Assembly (NCBI GenBank): GCA_964586595.1
Contig: CAZPHB010000012.1
Span: forward strand, 1-64,000
Direction of reading: 5' to 3'
DNA: 64,000 bases
Origin: REEB481 sp964586595
Lineage (GTDB): Bacteria; Bacteroidota; Bacteroidia; NS11-12g; UBA955
Shown here: positions 43,470 through 54,200 of the stretch, piece after piece
How positions within the stretch are numbered: the stretch's first letter is position 1
How the letters are laid out: each line of letters starts with the position of its first letter
The notes under the pieces: model-generated
What the model saw: the letters and a program-made list of their open reading frames with translations, nothing else
What the model was told of the DNA's origin: nothing
Database searches by the model: none
Position numbers and translations under genes: made by a program

Positions 43470-44726
43470 TCAGAGGTTCAGTACCCGTTCCAGCGGGTTT
43501 TTGCCGTCGAGCAGCTGCTCGGGGTTTTCCAAAAGGGTTTTCACGCGGTACAGGAAGCTCACACTTTCGCGGCCATCGATGATGCGGTGGTCGTAGCTCA
43601 GGGCCACGTACATGATGGGACGAATCACCACCTGTCCGTTTTCTACCACAGGACGCTCCACAATGTTGTGCATGCCCAGAATTCCACTTTGCGGCGGATT
43701 GATGATGGGCGTGCTCATCATGCTGCCAAACACCCCGCCATTGGTGATGGTGAAGGTGCCTCCGCTCATTTCATCAATGGTGAGTTTATTGTCGCGGGCT
43801 TTGCCGGCGAGGCGTTTCACTTCTTTTTCGATATCGGCCAGACTCAACTGCTCGGCGCTGCGGATTACCGGAACCACCAATCCTTTGGGTGCAGAAACGG
43901 CAATAGAAATATCGCAGAAGTCGTGGTACACAATTTCGTCGCCTTCAATGCTGGCATTCACCGCGGGCCAATCTTTCAGGGCGATGCACACGGCTCTGGT
44001 GAAGAAGCTCATGAAGCCGAGGCCAATGCCGTGTTTTTCCTCGAATACCTTTTTGTACTTATTGCGCAAGTCCATCACCGGCTTCATGTTCACCTCGTTG
44101 AAGGTGGTAAGCATGGCGGTTTCATTCTTGGCAGCCACCAGTCGTTTGCTGATGGTTTTGCGCAGGTTGGTCATTTTCTCGCGGCGTTCGTTTCTTGTGC
44201 CTGGCATGGCGGCTGCACCGCGAAGCACCCCGTGTTGAACAATGGCTTCAAGCACATCCAACTTGGTGATGCGTCCATTTCCACCGCTTCCCTTTACAAG
44301 GTTCACAGGAAGCCCGTATTCCTCGAGCAGTTGGGCAGCTACGGGTGATATCTTTACATCGGAAGCATCAGCTGAGATTACGGGTGTTGCAGGTGCCGCT
44401 TCCGCGGACTTTGCCCCTGCCGTTTTGGTTTCAGGAGCCTTTGCTTCTTCTTTTGCCGGTGCAGGGGCGCTTCCTTCAGGCCGCTTGGCCTCTGTATTTA
44501 ACACTGCAACCACTGAACCAACAGCAATGGTATCGCCGGGCTGACCAATAAGTTGCTCAATGAGGCCTGCAGCGGTAGCATTCACTTCAAAAGTGGCCTT
44601 ATCGCTTTCAAACTCAGCAATGGGGTCATCCATTTCCACCCAATCGCCTTCTTTCTTCAACCAACTGGAAATGGTTACTTCACTGATGCTCTCGCCCGGA
44701 GAGGGGACGGTGATTTCTAATGCCAT
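43470..44726 (-). CDS. sucB: 2-oxoglutarate dehydrogenase E2 (dihydrolipoyl succinyltransferase)
   Basis: A 418-residue E2 subunit. The lipoyl domain (1-75) has the lipoylated lysine in ESDKATFEV; an Ala/Pro/Lys-rich linker follows (~80-125); the E1/E3-binding domain (~130-165) contains VKISPVAAQLLEEYGL; the catalytic domain ends with HRIIDGRESV, the HxxxDG active site. PSPGESISEVTIS at the start and the sequence of the catalytic domain fit the succinyl- rather than acetyl-transferase. The start at 44726 aligns with the family; a TACATTTG box is 15 bp upstream. The usual sucA neighbour is not adjacent: downstream lies the two-component operon. Confidence 0.9.
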   Translation of the reverse strand: MALEITVPSPGESISEVTISSWLKKEGDWVEMDDPIAEFESDKATFEVNATAAGLIEQLIGQPGDTIAVGSVVAVLNTEAKRPEGSAPAPAKEEAKAPETKTAGAKSAEAAPATPVISADASDVKISPVAAQLLEEYGLPVNLVKGSGGNGRITKLDVLEAIVQHGVLRGAAAMPGTRNERREKMTNLRKTISKRLVAAKNETAMLTTFNEVNMKPVMDLRNKYKKVFEEKHGIGLGFMSFFTRAVCIALKDWPAVNASIEGDEIVYHDFCDISIAVSAPKGLVVPVIRSAEQLSLADIEKEVKRLAGKARDNKLTIDEMSGGTFTITNGGVFGSMMSTPIINPPQSGILGMHNIVERPVVENGQVVIRPIMYVALSYDHRIIDGRESVSFLYRVKTLLENPEQLLDGKNPLERVLNL

Positions 44727-44741
44727 AAGCGATACTGCCGG

Positions 44742-44749
44742 CAAATGTA
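44742..44749 (-). promoter_or_regulatory. -7 box for sucB
   Basis: TACATTTG on the minus strand is a full TAnnTTTG match 15 nt before the sucB ATG. No clear -33 TTG. Confidence 0.4.
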
Positions 44750-44841
44750 CACAATAAGCCTTAACCTTGCTTGTGCCGCCTGCACAGTAAGCCATCCCTG
44801 CTGTATTTTGCATCTGCTTTTTATGACTTTTTATGTTTTAT

Positions 44842-46116
44842 ATGAAAGAAGATTGGATGCACTGGATTTGGTCCTCCGGATCATTCCGCAGCCACGATTT
44901 ACACACCAGCTCGGGCATTCCCGTGCAACTGGTCAACCGCGGATTTGCCCACCACGACGCAGGTCCGGACTTTCCTGAATGTACGCTTCGGCTGGGTGCT
45001 GCACTTTGGGCCGGCAGTGTGGAACTGCACGTAAAAGCTTCTGACTGGAACAAACATGGACACCAGCACGATGAGGCGTACAATACCGTAATTCTCCATG
45101 TGGTATGGGAACGCGATGCAGAGGTTTGGCGCAAGGACGGAACCATGGTGCCTTGTTTGGAATTGAAGCCACTGGTTGATCCTTCCTTACTTGACAGGCT
45201 GTCCGCACTATACGCAAACAACGGCTGGCTGGCCTGTTCAGGAATGTTGTCGCGGGTGCCGCCGTCCGTTCTGGATGAGTTGCGCTCAAATGCACTGAAG
45301 CAACGCCTCTTGGACAAAAGCGCCCCTTTGCTGGAGTTGGCTAAAAACAGCAGCCACGACTGGGAATATGTGCTGTATCAAACCCTGGGCGCAAACTTTG
45401 GCTTCCGCACGAACAAGGCTGCCTTTGCCCAACTTACCCAAAACCTCGACTACCGCATCCTGCTGCGCCATCGGCACCAGCCGTTTCAACTTGAAGCGCT
45501 TTTATTTGGTCAGAGTGGCTTGCTGTTGGGTCAAAAGGACGGATATGCACGCATGTTGCAGCAGGAGTATGCCTATTTAAAACATAAATATAGTTTGAAA
45601 CCCATGCAGGCTTCTGCCTGGAAATTTCTGAGGATGCGACCATCCAACTTCCCCACCCTGCGCATTGCTCAGTTTGCTGCGCTGATGCAACAACACGAGC
45701 GCCTTTTTGACCGCATCATGACGCATCGGGAGGTACACGAATTACACCACATGTTCGATGTTGCCGCCGGAACCTATTGGGAAGAACATTACCGCTTCGG
45801 ATTGCCTTCGCCCAAGGGCATCAAAAGACTTGGCAGCGGTGCCGGGTTCAATATTCTGGTGAATACCGCAGCACCGATTATGTTTGCATACGGCCTGCAC
45901 ACCAACGACCAGCCACTCATGAACCGCGCGAAGATGCTGCTTGAAGCCCTGCCACCTGAAAACAACCGCGTAATCCGCAACTGGGCGGCAGAAGGGATTA
46001 CGGCTGCCCATGCCGCACAATCACAGGCACTTACCGGCCAGTGGAAAAGCTTATGCGCTGCACGCAACTGTCTTCAATGTGCCGCAGGCCGTTTCCTCGC
46101 CGGAGGACATTTATGA
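44842..46116 (+). CDS. DUF2851 family protein
   Basis: A 424-residue protein of the DUF2851 family, common in Bacteroidota and without a known function. Family features are MHWIWSSGSF at the start, the segment HHDAGPDFPECTLRLG (a nuclease-like acidic context), SVELHVKASDWNKHGH, and YNTVILHVVWERD. This front part resembles a restriction-endonuclease-like core (D, E-x-H/K pattern), but that is my reading, not an established fact. An upstream ATG at 44833 would add three residues. The stop overlaps the next gene by 4 bp, so it is coupled to a GT39 glycosyltransferase. Confidence 0.85.
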   Translation: MKEDWMHWIWSSGSFRSHDLHTSSGIPVQLVNRGFAHHDAGPDFPECTLRLGAALWAGSVELHVKASDWNKHGHQHDEAYNTVILHVVWERDAEVWRKDGTMVPCLELKPLVDPSLLDRLSALYANNGWLACSGMLSRVPPSVLDELRSNALKQRLLDKSAPLLELAKNSSHDWEYVLYQTLGANFGFRTNKAAFAQLTQNLDYRILLRHRHQPFQLEALLFGQSGLLLGQKDGYARMLQQEYAYLKHKYSLKPMQASAWKFLRMRPSNFPTLRIAQFAALMQQHERLFDRIMTHREVHELHHMFDVAAGTYWEEHYRFGLPSPKGIKRLGSGAGFNILVNTAAPIMFAYGLHTNDQPLMNRAKMLLEALPPENNRVIRNWAAEGITAAHAAQSQALTGQWKSLCAARNCLQCAAGRFLAGGHL

Positions 46117-47561
46117 AACAAACTCCCTGGCATAAGGCGCCATTGTTTTGGCTGGTGTTCACCTTTTCCTGCTGGACTGCTTTTTACGGGCTTGGCGGCT
46201 TGCCCGTTCGCTTGTGGGATGAATCCCGGCAGGCCATAAACAGCCTGGAAATGATGCAGTCGGGAAATTGGTTGTACACCACCTTCAACGGTCAGCCCGA
46301 CTTCTACAATACCAAACCTCCCTTGCTCATTTGGCTGCAGGGAATCAGCGCGCAAATCTTTGGATTTTCCGAATGGAGCCTAAGGTTGCCCTCGGCAATG
46401 GCCGGCCTGCTCACAGGTCTGTTGGTATTTGTTTTTGTTCACCGGGAAACAAGAAACCAATGGGCGGCAGCCTTGGCCTCGATGAGCCTCATGGCCGCAC
46501 CCGGATGGATCGATGAACACGTGGTGCGCACCGGCGACTACGATGCCTTGCTCTGCCTTTGGCTCAGCGCCTCATGGATGAGTTTTTACCGCTTTGAACA
46601 AACCGGCCGACTGCAATCCGCCCTGAGTTTTGTGGCATTCACTTTTCTGGCATTGTTCACCAAAAGCACCGCAGGCCTGATGCTGCTGCCCGGCTTGTTT
46701 GCTTGGGGATTTGCCCGCGGAAGCCTGAAAAAGATGTTGCAGCTTCCCTCTGTTTGGTGGACAAGCATCTGTTTGATGTTGCTGCTTTCCACTTGGTACC
46801 TTGCCCACGAATACCACACACCCGGCTACCTGAATACAGTTTGGGAAAATGAAGTGCGTGCACGCTTTGTTGAACCCAGTGAAGGACATCTTGGACCCTG
46901 GTATTTTTACCTGCAGCAATTGGCCATTACCGACTTCCCCTGGTGGCCAATTTCCATCGCAGGGTTGGCAGCAGCCTTGTGGTTACATCGGAGCCTGGCC
47001 GCCGGATTTGTCGGCCTGCAGCTTTGCGCCTTTCTGCTTTTGCTCAGCATCAGTGCAACGAAAATTGAATGGTATGCAGCACCTGCCCTGCCCATGCTTG
47101 CCACAGGTTCCGGACTGTTGCTGGCTCCAGCACGCAGCAAAACAATACGCCTCAGCATCTTTGCCGCTTGCATGGCAGCCATTGGCACCATGTTCAGCCA
47201 GACAACCATGAAGCGATTGCTGGATCCGCCCGAGCTGCGCGCACCGGGTCCGGAAGACGAACTCAGCCTGTACCTGCTGGGAAGACATCGGGAACTGCTT
47301 CCGGACACCAATCATCAAATTGTATGCACCGATTACAATCCAACCGTGATGTTGTACACACGCTGGCCGGGAATGCATGCACCCATGAAAACCCAAGACT
47401 GGAAACAGCTGGACTCCGGCAGCAGGTATATCGCCTGGCATGCCCATCAACTGGACAGTATTCACTATTGGTATGATTGCCGCATCCTCCGGCAAAGCGG
47501 ACATTTACATCTGCTGGAAATTAAGGCCGTCAAAAGGATGCGTACACAGCAAGCCGAATAA
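46113..47561 (+). CDS. GT39-family (ArnT/PMT-like) membrane glycosyltransferase
   Basis: A 482-residue polytopic protein with about ten to eleven hydrophobic helices. The first periplasmic loop has LWDESRQAINSLEM, the Asp-Glu pair after helix 1 that is the catalytic signature of the PMT_2/ArnT clan, followed by YNTKPPLLIWLQ. These enzymes move sugars from polyprenyl-phosphate to lipids or proteins at the outer face of the inner membrane. The ATG at 46113 overlaps the DUF2851 stop by 4 bp and opens just before helix 1. The C-terminal ~110 residues are soluble. Donor and acceptor are unknown. Confidence 0.85.
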   Translation: MKQTPWHKAPLFWLVFTFSCWTAFYGLGGLPVRLWDESRQAINSLEMMQSGNWLYTTFNGQPDFYNTKPPLLIWLQGISAQIFGFSEWSLRLPSAMAGLLTGLLVFVFVHRETRNQWAAALASMSLMAAPGWIDEHVVRTGDYDALLCLWLSASWMSFYRFEQTGRLQSALSFVAFTFLALFTKSTAGLMLLPGLFAWGFARGSLKKMLQLPSVWWTSICLMLLLSTWYLAHEYHTPGYLNTVWENEVRARFVEPSEGHLGPWYFYLQQLAITDFPWWPISIAGLAAALWLHRSLAAGFVGLQLCAFLLLLSISATKIEWYAAPALPMLATGSGLLLAPARSKTIRLSIFAACMAAIGTMFSQTTMKRLLDPPELRAPGPEDELSLYLLGRHRELLPDTNHQIVCTDYNPTVMLYTRWPGMHAPMKTQDWKQLDSGSRYIAWHAHQLDSIHYWYDCRILRQSGHLHLLEIKAVKRMRTQQAE

Positions 47562-47585
47562 GATCAAGCGCTTAAATTCGCACAC

Positions 47586-48782
47586 ATGAAATACGATGCA
47601 GTGATTGTGGGCGGCGGAATTGTAGGATTGGCTACAGCCTTGCGTTTGAAGCAATCCAAACCGGAATTGCAGGTGCTGATCCTTGAAAAAGAACAACAGG
47701 TGGCAGCCCATCAAACCGGACACAACAGCGGGGTGATTCATTCCGGGATTTATTACAAACCGGGAAGCCTGAAGGCACAGAATTGTATTGAAGGATACCA
47801 CCAGCTGCTGGCGTTTTGTGAGGAACAATCGATTCCTTTTGAACGCTGCGGAAAAGTAATCGTAGCCACACGTCAGGAACAATTACCGGCATTGGAACAG
47901 ATTTACCAGCGCGGTGTACAAAACGGGCTCGCCGGATTGCGCCACCTTACCCTTGAAGAAGTGCGTGAACTGGAACCTCATTGCTCCGGCATCAAAGGTG
48001 TTTTTGTTCCCCAAACGGGCATCGTAGATTACAAAATAGTTGCCGAGAAGATGGCCGATGTGTTTTGCAGTTTGGGTGGAACCATCCATTTTGACAGTGC
48101 CGTTACGGCGGTAAAACCGGCGGCAAATGCCACCATCATCAGCACAAAAAAAGAGCAATATGAAACCAGGTTGATGATCAACTGCGCCGGTTTGTACTGC
48201 GACAAAATTGCCGCCATGGCCGGGCAGAATCTGGACGTGCGGATCATTCCGTTCCGCGGTGAATATTATGCCATCCGTCCGGAGAAGGCAGGCTTGGTCA
48301 AGAACCTTATTTACCCGGTTCCTGATCCCAATTTCCCGTTTTTAGGTGTGCACTTTACCCGGCGCATCAGCGGAGAAATAGAAGCAGGACCAAATGCGGT
48401 GCTGGCCTACAGCCGCGAAGGTTATACGAAAAGCGACGTCAACTGGGGCGAGCTTTGGGAAAGCCTGAGCTGGAAGGGCTTCCGCAAGGTGGCTTCCAAA
48501 TACTGGCAAACCGGACTCGGTGAGTTATACCGTTCCTACAGCAAACGCGCATTTACCAAAGCTTTGCAGGATCTGGTTCCGGAAATACAGATGAACGACC
48601 TGGAACCTGCAGGCGCCGGGGTGAGGGCACAGGCCTGCGACCGCAATGGCGGACTCATCGACGATTTTGTGATTCGCGAAGATGTGGGCTGTATTCACGT
48701 GTTGAATGCCCCATCGCCCGCAGCAACCAGCAGCCTGAGCATCGGCAAAAGCGTTTCCGAGCTCGCCCTGAACAGACTTTGA
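47586..48782 (+). CDS. lhgO: L-2-hydroxyglutarate oxidase/dehydrogenase
   Basis: A 398-residue FAD-dependent oxidoreductase of the DAO fold. The FAD-binding loop VGGGIVGLATA (8-18), the HNSGVIHSGIYY segment (~49-60), which is diagnostic of LhgO, and the C-terminal RAQACDRNGGLIDDF and LNAPSPAATSSLSIG segments are all present. The enzyme turns L-2-hydroxyglutarate back to 2-oxoglutarate and passes electrons to the quinone pool in E. coli. A near-consensus box (TAAATTCG) ends 5-7 bp before the ATG. The SprT-like gene begins 11 bp after its stop. Confidence 0.92.
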   Translation: MKYDAVIVGGGIVGLATALRLKQSKPELQVLILEKEQQVAAHQTGHNSGVIHSGIYYKPGSLKAQNCIEGYHQLLAFCEEQSIPFERCGKVIVATRQEQLPALEQIYQRGVQNGLAGLRHLTLEEVRELEPHCSGIKGVFVPQTGIVDYKIVAEKMADVFCSLGGTIHFDSAVTAVKPAANATIISTKKEQYETRLMINCAGLYCDKIAAMAGQNLDVRIIPFRGEYYAIRPEKAGLVKNLIYPVPDPNFPFLGVHFTRRISGEIEAGPNAVLAYSREGYTKSDVNWGELWESLSWKGFRKVASKYWQTGLGELYRSYSKRAFTKALQDLVPEIQMNDLEPAGAGVRAQACDRNGGLIDDFVIREDVGCIHVLNAPSPAATSSLSIGKSVSELALNRL

Positions 48783-48793
48783 GGTCTTGCCCG

Positions 48794-49408
48794 ATGGAAA
48801 AGCAGCAGTTGTGCGACATCCTGAAAAAATACATGCCTGAACAGGTGGTGGATTATGCCGCGCATTACATGCTGGAACACCGCATTCATTTGCGCATTGC
48901 CAAACCCCGAAAGAGCATTCGCGGCAACTACATGCCACCTTCGGAAAACGGGCAGCACCGGATTTCCGTGAACCGCGACCTGAATCCATATGCCTTCACC
49001 ATTACCTTTTTTCATGAAATCGCGCACCTCACCAACTGGAACACCCACCAGTTCCGCGTGATGGCACATGGACCGGAATGGAGACAGGAATTTCGCAAGG
49101 TGATGACACCGGTAAGCACCGCGCGGATACTCCCTGCCGATGTGCAAACGGCGCTTGACAACTACCTGAACCGCCCCAAGGCCAGCACCTGCAGCGACCC
49201 CAACCTGATGCGCACCCTGCGCCGCTACGACAAACAAACAGGACAAAATCTTGTAGAAGAATTACCGCCGGGAAGTTTGTTCCGCCTGCACAATGGATTG
49301 GTGCTGCGGAAGGGTGAAAAAAGGAAAACACGCTACCTGTGCGCAGAACACCTCAGCGGAAAGCAATACCTGGTGCATGGTTTAGCCGTTTGCGAACGGA
49401 TAACCTGA
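48794..49408 (+). CDS. SprT-like zinc metalloprotease domain protein
   Basis: A 204-residue protein with the SprT-family zinc site HEIAH (74-78) and a likely third ligand His92 in AHGPEW. The C-terminal half is basic and contains two cysteines (CSDP, CAEH) but not a clear zinc ribbon. Eukaryotic Spartan uses this fold to cut DNA-protein crosslinks; bacterial relatives are poorly characterised. I chose the ATG at 48794 over an upstream TTG at 48779 that overlaps lhgO. It is 11 bp after lhgO and 48 bp before recJ. Confidence 0.82.
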   Translation: MEKQQLCDILKKYMPEQVVDYAAHYMLEHRIHLRIAKPRKSIRGNYMPPSENGQHRISVNRDLNPYAFTITFFHEIAHLTNWNTHQFRVMAHGPEWRQEFRKVMTPVSTARILPADVQTALDNYLNRPKASTCSDPNLMRTLRRYDKQTGQNLVEELPPGSLFRLHNGLVLRKGEKRKTRYLCAEHLSGKQYLVHGLAVCERIT

Positions 49409-49456
49409 TGACAGGCATTTCAAAGGTTCACAGTTTTTTACGAACTTTGCAGGCTT

Positions 49457-51157
49457 ATGGAATACCGTTGGAGTGCCAAACCTCAACCACCTGCTGATAA
49501 GGTGGCACTGTTAACGGAAACGCTCAAAATCCATCCAAAACTTTCTTCCATCCTCGTTCAAAGGGACATTTCTGATCCGGAAGAGGCCATGCGCTTCTTC
49601 GAACCCAAGATGGAACACCTCCATGACCCCTTTCTTATGAAGGACATGGATTTGGCGATACACCGGATTGAACAGGCCATAAAAAATAAAGAGGGTATTC
49701 TTGTTTATGGAGATTACGATGTGGATGGCACCACTGCCGTTTCCATTGTTTATCAGTTCTTCAGGTCTTTTAACCCGCGGATGGATTACTACATCCCTGA
49801 CAGGTACAAAGAGGGATACGGGATTTCCCGTCAGGGCATCGCCTTCGCAAAAGAACATGGATATTCCCTGATCATTGCTTTGGATTGTGGCGTGCGCAGC
49901 AACGTATTGGTGGAAGAAGCAAAAGCACAGGGCATTGATTTCATCATCTGCGACCACCACCTGCCCGGCGCAACCATTCCCAAAGCTGTGGCGGTTTTAG
50001 ACCCTAAGCGCCTGGATTGCACCTATCCCTACAAAGAGCTCTCCGGATGCGGCATTGGTTTTAAACTCATCCAGGCATACATCCAGAAAACCGGAATGGA
50101 TCCTTCCCTGCTCGATGAATACCTTGACCTTGTTGCGGTAAGCATTGCCAGCGACATCGTGGACATACGCGGAGAGAATCGGGTACTCGCCTATTTCGGC
50201 CTGAAAAAACTAAATAATGACCCCTGCATCGGGCTACAGTCCTTGCTCCACAACTATGTGATGAAGGATGAATACACCATCACCGACATCGTGTTTGGTG
50301 TGGGTCCACGCATCAACGCTGCCGGACGTATTGCCGATGCACGCGCCGCCGTGAAGGTGCTCATTGAAAAGGATTTCAATACCTCTATGCAGCTGGCAAA
50401 GGTGCTGAATGACCGCAATGTGGAACGCAAAGACCTGGACAGCGACATCACCCGCGAGGCAGTGAACATGATCCTGAATTCAAACGAACTACTCCAAAAA
50501 CGCAGCACGGTATTGTTTGGCGAGCACTGGCATAAGGGGGTTATTGGCATCGTGGCCAGCAGGTTGGTAGAACAATTTTATAAACCGACCATCGTATTCA
50601 GCCGCACCGACCAAATGCTCACCGGATCTGCGCGCAGTGTAAAGGATTTCGACATCCACGAAGCCATTGGAAAATGTGGCGATTTGGTAGAACAATTTGG
50701 TGGCCATAAATACGCCGCAGGTTTAAGCATCAAATCAGAGAATCTGCCTGCGTTTATGGAACGTTTCGAAGCCATCGTACACGAAGACATCAACGAACAC
50801 AGCCTGGTTCCCGAAATTGAATATGATGTTGAATTAAATCTGGCAGATATTACCAAAGATTTCTACCAGTCAATCCTAAAACTGGCGCCTTTTGGCCCGG
50901 GTAATATGCTGCCCATATTTAAAACGTCAAACCTGTGCGCCCAGGGAAATGCCCGCATTCTGAAGGAAAAACACCTGAAAATTCAGGTATATCAAAACGG
51001 GCTGCACATGGATGGTATTGGTTTCGGCCTTGCCGACGCCTACAACCATGTTTCAGGAAACAACCGTTTTCATGCTGCTTATTGTATTGAGGAAAATACG
51101 TTCAACAACCGAACCACGCTGCAATTAAGGTTGAAGGATGTGAAAGCAGCTTCCTGA
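49457..51157 (+). CDS. recJ: single-stranded-DNA exonuclease RecJ
   Basis: A 566-residue 5'-3' exonuclease of the DHH superfamily. Motif I is GDYDVDGTTAV (85-95), motif II ALDCGV, motif III DHHLPG (~162-167) and motif IV VAVSIASDIVD; the DHHA1 domain has GGHKYAAGLS (~416-425). The C-terminal OB-like domain is complete. RecJ works in recombination and mismatch repair; mutL lies 6 kb further on. The upstream GAACTTTG (ending 7 nt before the ATG) is a one-mismatch version of the -7 box. Confidence 0.95.
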   Translation: MEYRWSAKPQPPADKVALLTETLKIHPKLSSILVQRDISDPEEAMRFFEPKMEHLHDPFLMKDMDLAIHRIEQAIKNKEGILVYGDYDVDGTTAVSIVYQFFRSFNPRMDYYIPDRYKEGYGISRQGIAFAKEHGYSLIIALDCGVRSNVLVEEAKAQGIDFIICDHHLPGATIPKAVAVLDPKRLDCTYPYKELSGCGIGFKLIQAYIQKTGMDPSLLDEYLDLVAVSIASDIVDIRGENRVLAYFGLKKLNNDPCIGLQSLLHNYVMKDEYTITDIVFGVGPRINAAGRIADARAAVKVLIEKDFNTSMQLAKVLNDRNVERKDLDSDITREAVNMILNSNELLQKRSTVLFGEHWHKGVIGIVASRLVEQFYKPTIVFSRTDQMLTGSARSVKDFDIHEAIGKCGDLVEQFGGHKYAAGLSIKSENLPAFMERFEAIVHEDINEHSLVPEIEYDVELNLADITKDFYQSILKLAPFGPGNMLPIFKTSNLCAQGNARILKEKHLKIQVYQNGLHMDGIGFGLADAYNHVSGNNRFHAAYCIEENTFNNRTTLQLRLKDVKAAS

Positions 51158-51235
51158 GTACATGATCGTTCGGACATAGATTCTAAGGGTCATTCGGCAC
51201 TGCGTGCTTTTTGCGCAAACGTGATGCAGGTCATA

Positions 51236-51263
51236 TTGACTTGTGCAGATACAGATATATTTG
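51236..51263 (+). promoter_or_regulatory. promoter for PKD adhesin-PorP operon
   Basis: TTG (51236-51238) is followed after 17 bp by TATATTTG (51256-51263), a full TAnnTTTG. The box ends 6 nt before the ATG at 51270, so the mRNA should be leaderless or nearly so. Confidence 0.65.
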
Positions 51264-51269
51264 CACATT

Positions 51270-54200
51270 ATGAATAAACTGTTTCGAACAGTTATCATGC
51301 TGGGATTATTCGCATACACTGCATTCAGCCTACAGGCGAAGGTGTTTTATGTTGATGTTGTGGCCGGCAATGATACACTTGATGGATCTACGCCAATTTT
51401 TATCTCGGGATATGAAGGGCCGAAAAAAACCCTGAATGCCTGCTTGTCCGTGGCATCAAATCAAGACACCATTCATATCGCCAAAGGTTATTATCCCGAA
51501 AGCGTTGTACTGGATCGCTCTTTCCTTTGGGTTGCCTCCGATACCGTCACTTTGAAAAGCTTAACCATGGATGGCTCCACGGGAATTGAACTTTACCTTC
51601 AGGGCCTGATGCTGTACATCCAGGACAGCCTCCAGTTCAATAATGGCATCATCACCCCTGAAATAGGCGTGCTGCTCGCCACTAAAGAATACGCGTATTG
51701 CAGTAAAGGCAATCCGAACAGTTTTGTGAACGGTTTCTATTACCTGGAAAACAGCAATCCCTTTGCCGGAAACATGGAATTCCCCATAGGCCGTGGCAGT
51801 GATTTCAGGCCCGTGCGGATGAATATCAAACAAAGCACCTACGACTTAAATCTGTACGGTTTTCAGTTGATTTCGGCTCCGGCACCGGCGGGCAGTCTTC
51901 CAACGGGAATCCGTGCCTTATCAAAGGTTCACCATTGGGAAATGCAGCACATCGGAGCGGCCATTCCCCAGGATATTGAAATTGCAGTGGCCTACGATTC
52001 CACCCTGGCCGATGATGAGGTGTACGATATTGACAGCCTTCGGCTGCTCACATTGCCACACGGAAGTACCGCATACGCCGACTTAGGTGGCTTGGGTACC
52101 GCACCCAGGCAGGGTGAAATATCTGCTTCGGCCTTCACAGATACTACAGGGTTTTTCGCGCTTGCAAATACCAGCGGCGGACTCAATTCGCTGGGCAACC
52201 CCGAACCCTTCGCCCGTTTCACCTATGGCAACTCATGCTCCGGAAACCCCACTGCATTCACCGATGCTTCCATCGACAGAAAAAACATCATCACACGCTG
52301 GCTATGGAATTTCGGCACCGGTAATCTGGCCGATACATCCAATGCACAAAACCCATCATTCACCTACAGCACACCGGGCATCTATCAGGTTTCCCTGAAG
52401 GTTTGGAACGGAAGCGGCTACGCAGATTCCATCCTGGCTGATGTCGCCGTGAACAACAACCCGCAAGTGTTGTTTAATGTGCCCATTGCCTGCCCGGGTT
52501 TGCCCGTTGCGTTCAACGACCAAAGCATCGTGCCGGGGGGAAATATTGATTCCCGCAGCTGGGATTTTGGCGACGGCACCTTTGGCAGCGCTCAGGTTGA
52601 AAATCATACCTTCCCCGCACCCGGAACCTATACGGTAAAACTGGTGGTGCGCAGCAACTTCGGTTGTACCGATTCTGTTTCAAATTCAGTGACCATGTTG
52701 CAAGCCGCCAATCCCACACTAAGCCTCTCAAATGCTTGCCTTGGCAAGAATGTACTGCTTCAGGGAACGGCAGGATATCCGGCCGATACGGTTGTCAGCT
52801 GGAGTTATACACTCAATGGAAAACCCGTAGGAAACACCGCTGTTGTTGATTTGCTCGATACCTTAAGCAGCGGAACATACCAGGTGCAGCTCACCGTAAT
52901 CACCAATAATGGCTGTATCGCTTCCGCAACGGATTCATTCGTGGTGTTCCCAAAAGCCGGTGTCAACGCAACAATCAGCAGTGTTTGTGTGGACAACGCA
53001 GCCTCATTCAGCGGCAACGGAGGAACCCCGGGCGACAGCATCAGCAGTTGGACCTGGCGCATCAGCGGAGCAGTTGCTGCAACACAGCAGAACTTCAACC
53101 GCGTGATGTTCAGCGCCGGCAACTTCCCGGTTGTATTGTCGGTAATCACCCAAAACGGCTGTACCGATTCCATAGCTACCCTTGCCACCGTTTACGGACG
53201 GCCTTTGGTCGACTTTGATCTGGACCCGCTGGCCAATGGCAACGACAGCATACAGTGTTTTAAAGGCAACCGCTTTGAGTTGCGCAACCTGAGCAGTGCC
53301 GGCGGGGGGCAATCCGTTATCAGTACAGGTTGGTATTGGGACAATGCCAAGATACCCGGCACGAACATCCAATCGTTCGGATCGCCGGGCGTAAAGCGCG
53401 TAAAACTGGTGGCAGGAACCAACAGAGGTTGTGTGGACAGCGCCATCAAAGCTTACGTGGTGCTTGAGCCTTTGGCCGTGCGCTGGGGTGCTGCTGAAGT
53501 TTGCCATCCAGAGCCTGTAATCCTGCGCGACTCGTCCCTCCTCAGCGGAACAACAGCTGCCGAAAGGCATTGGATATTTGGCGACGGAAGTGTGCAAACC
53601 ACTACTGCTTCAAGTGTGGTGCATGCTTATCCTAATGCAGGCAGCTTCCTTACCACACTGGTCCTGAAAACTGCAGAAGGTTGCAGCGACAGCTTTACCA
53701 AACCTTTGTTCTTGAGGAGCCGTCCTACCCTGACTATTGTACCCACGGGCAACCTGCCATTCTGCCCGGATGACTCGTTGATGCTCACCGCCTCCGGAGG
53801 CGATTCCGTGCGTTGGTTTGATGGCCAAAACAGCCGCAGCCGCTACATCCGCACAGCCGGCACATACCGTGTTACTGCATATAACGGCGCTGTTTGCACC
53901 ACCACAGACAGTTTCAGGGTTTGGGTATTCAATGCGCCGGTGGCCAATGCAGGCTTGGATACAGCCATGATACTTGGTGCTGAACTGATATTGAACGGAA
54001 GCGGTGGCAGCAGCTACCGCTGGGAACCCTCAGCTCTGTGCAGCACGCCAAATAACCCTTCCACCAAGGTAAATCCCGAACGCGATACCTTGTTCATTTT
54101 GCGCGTAGTGGATGGAAATGGATGCACCGATACCGACAGCGTTCGGGTACAGGTGCGGAATCCGGGCAATGCCGGTGAACCGGAACTGCCCAACATGATC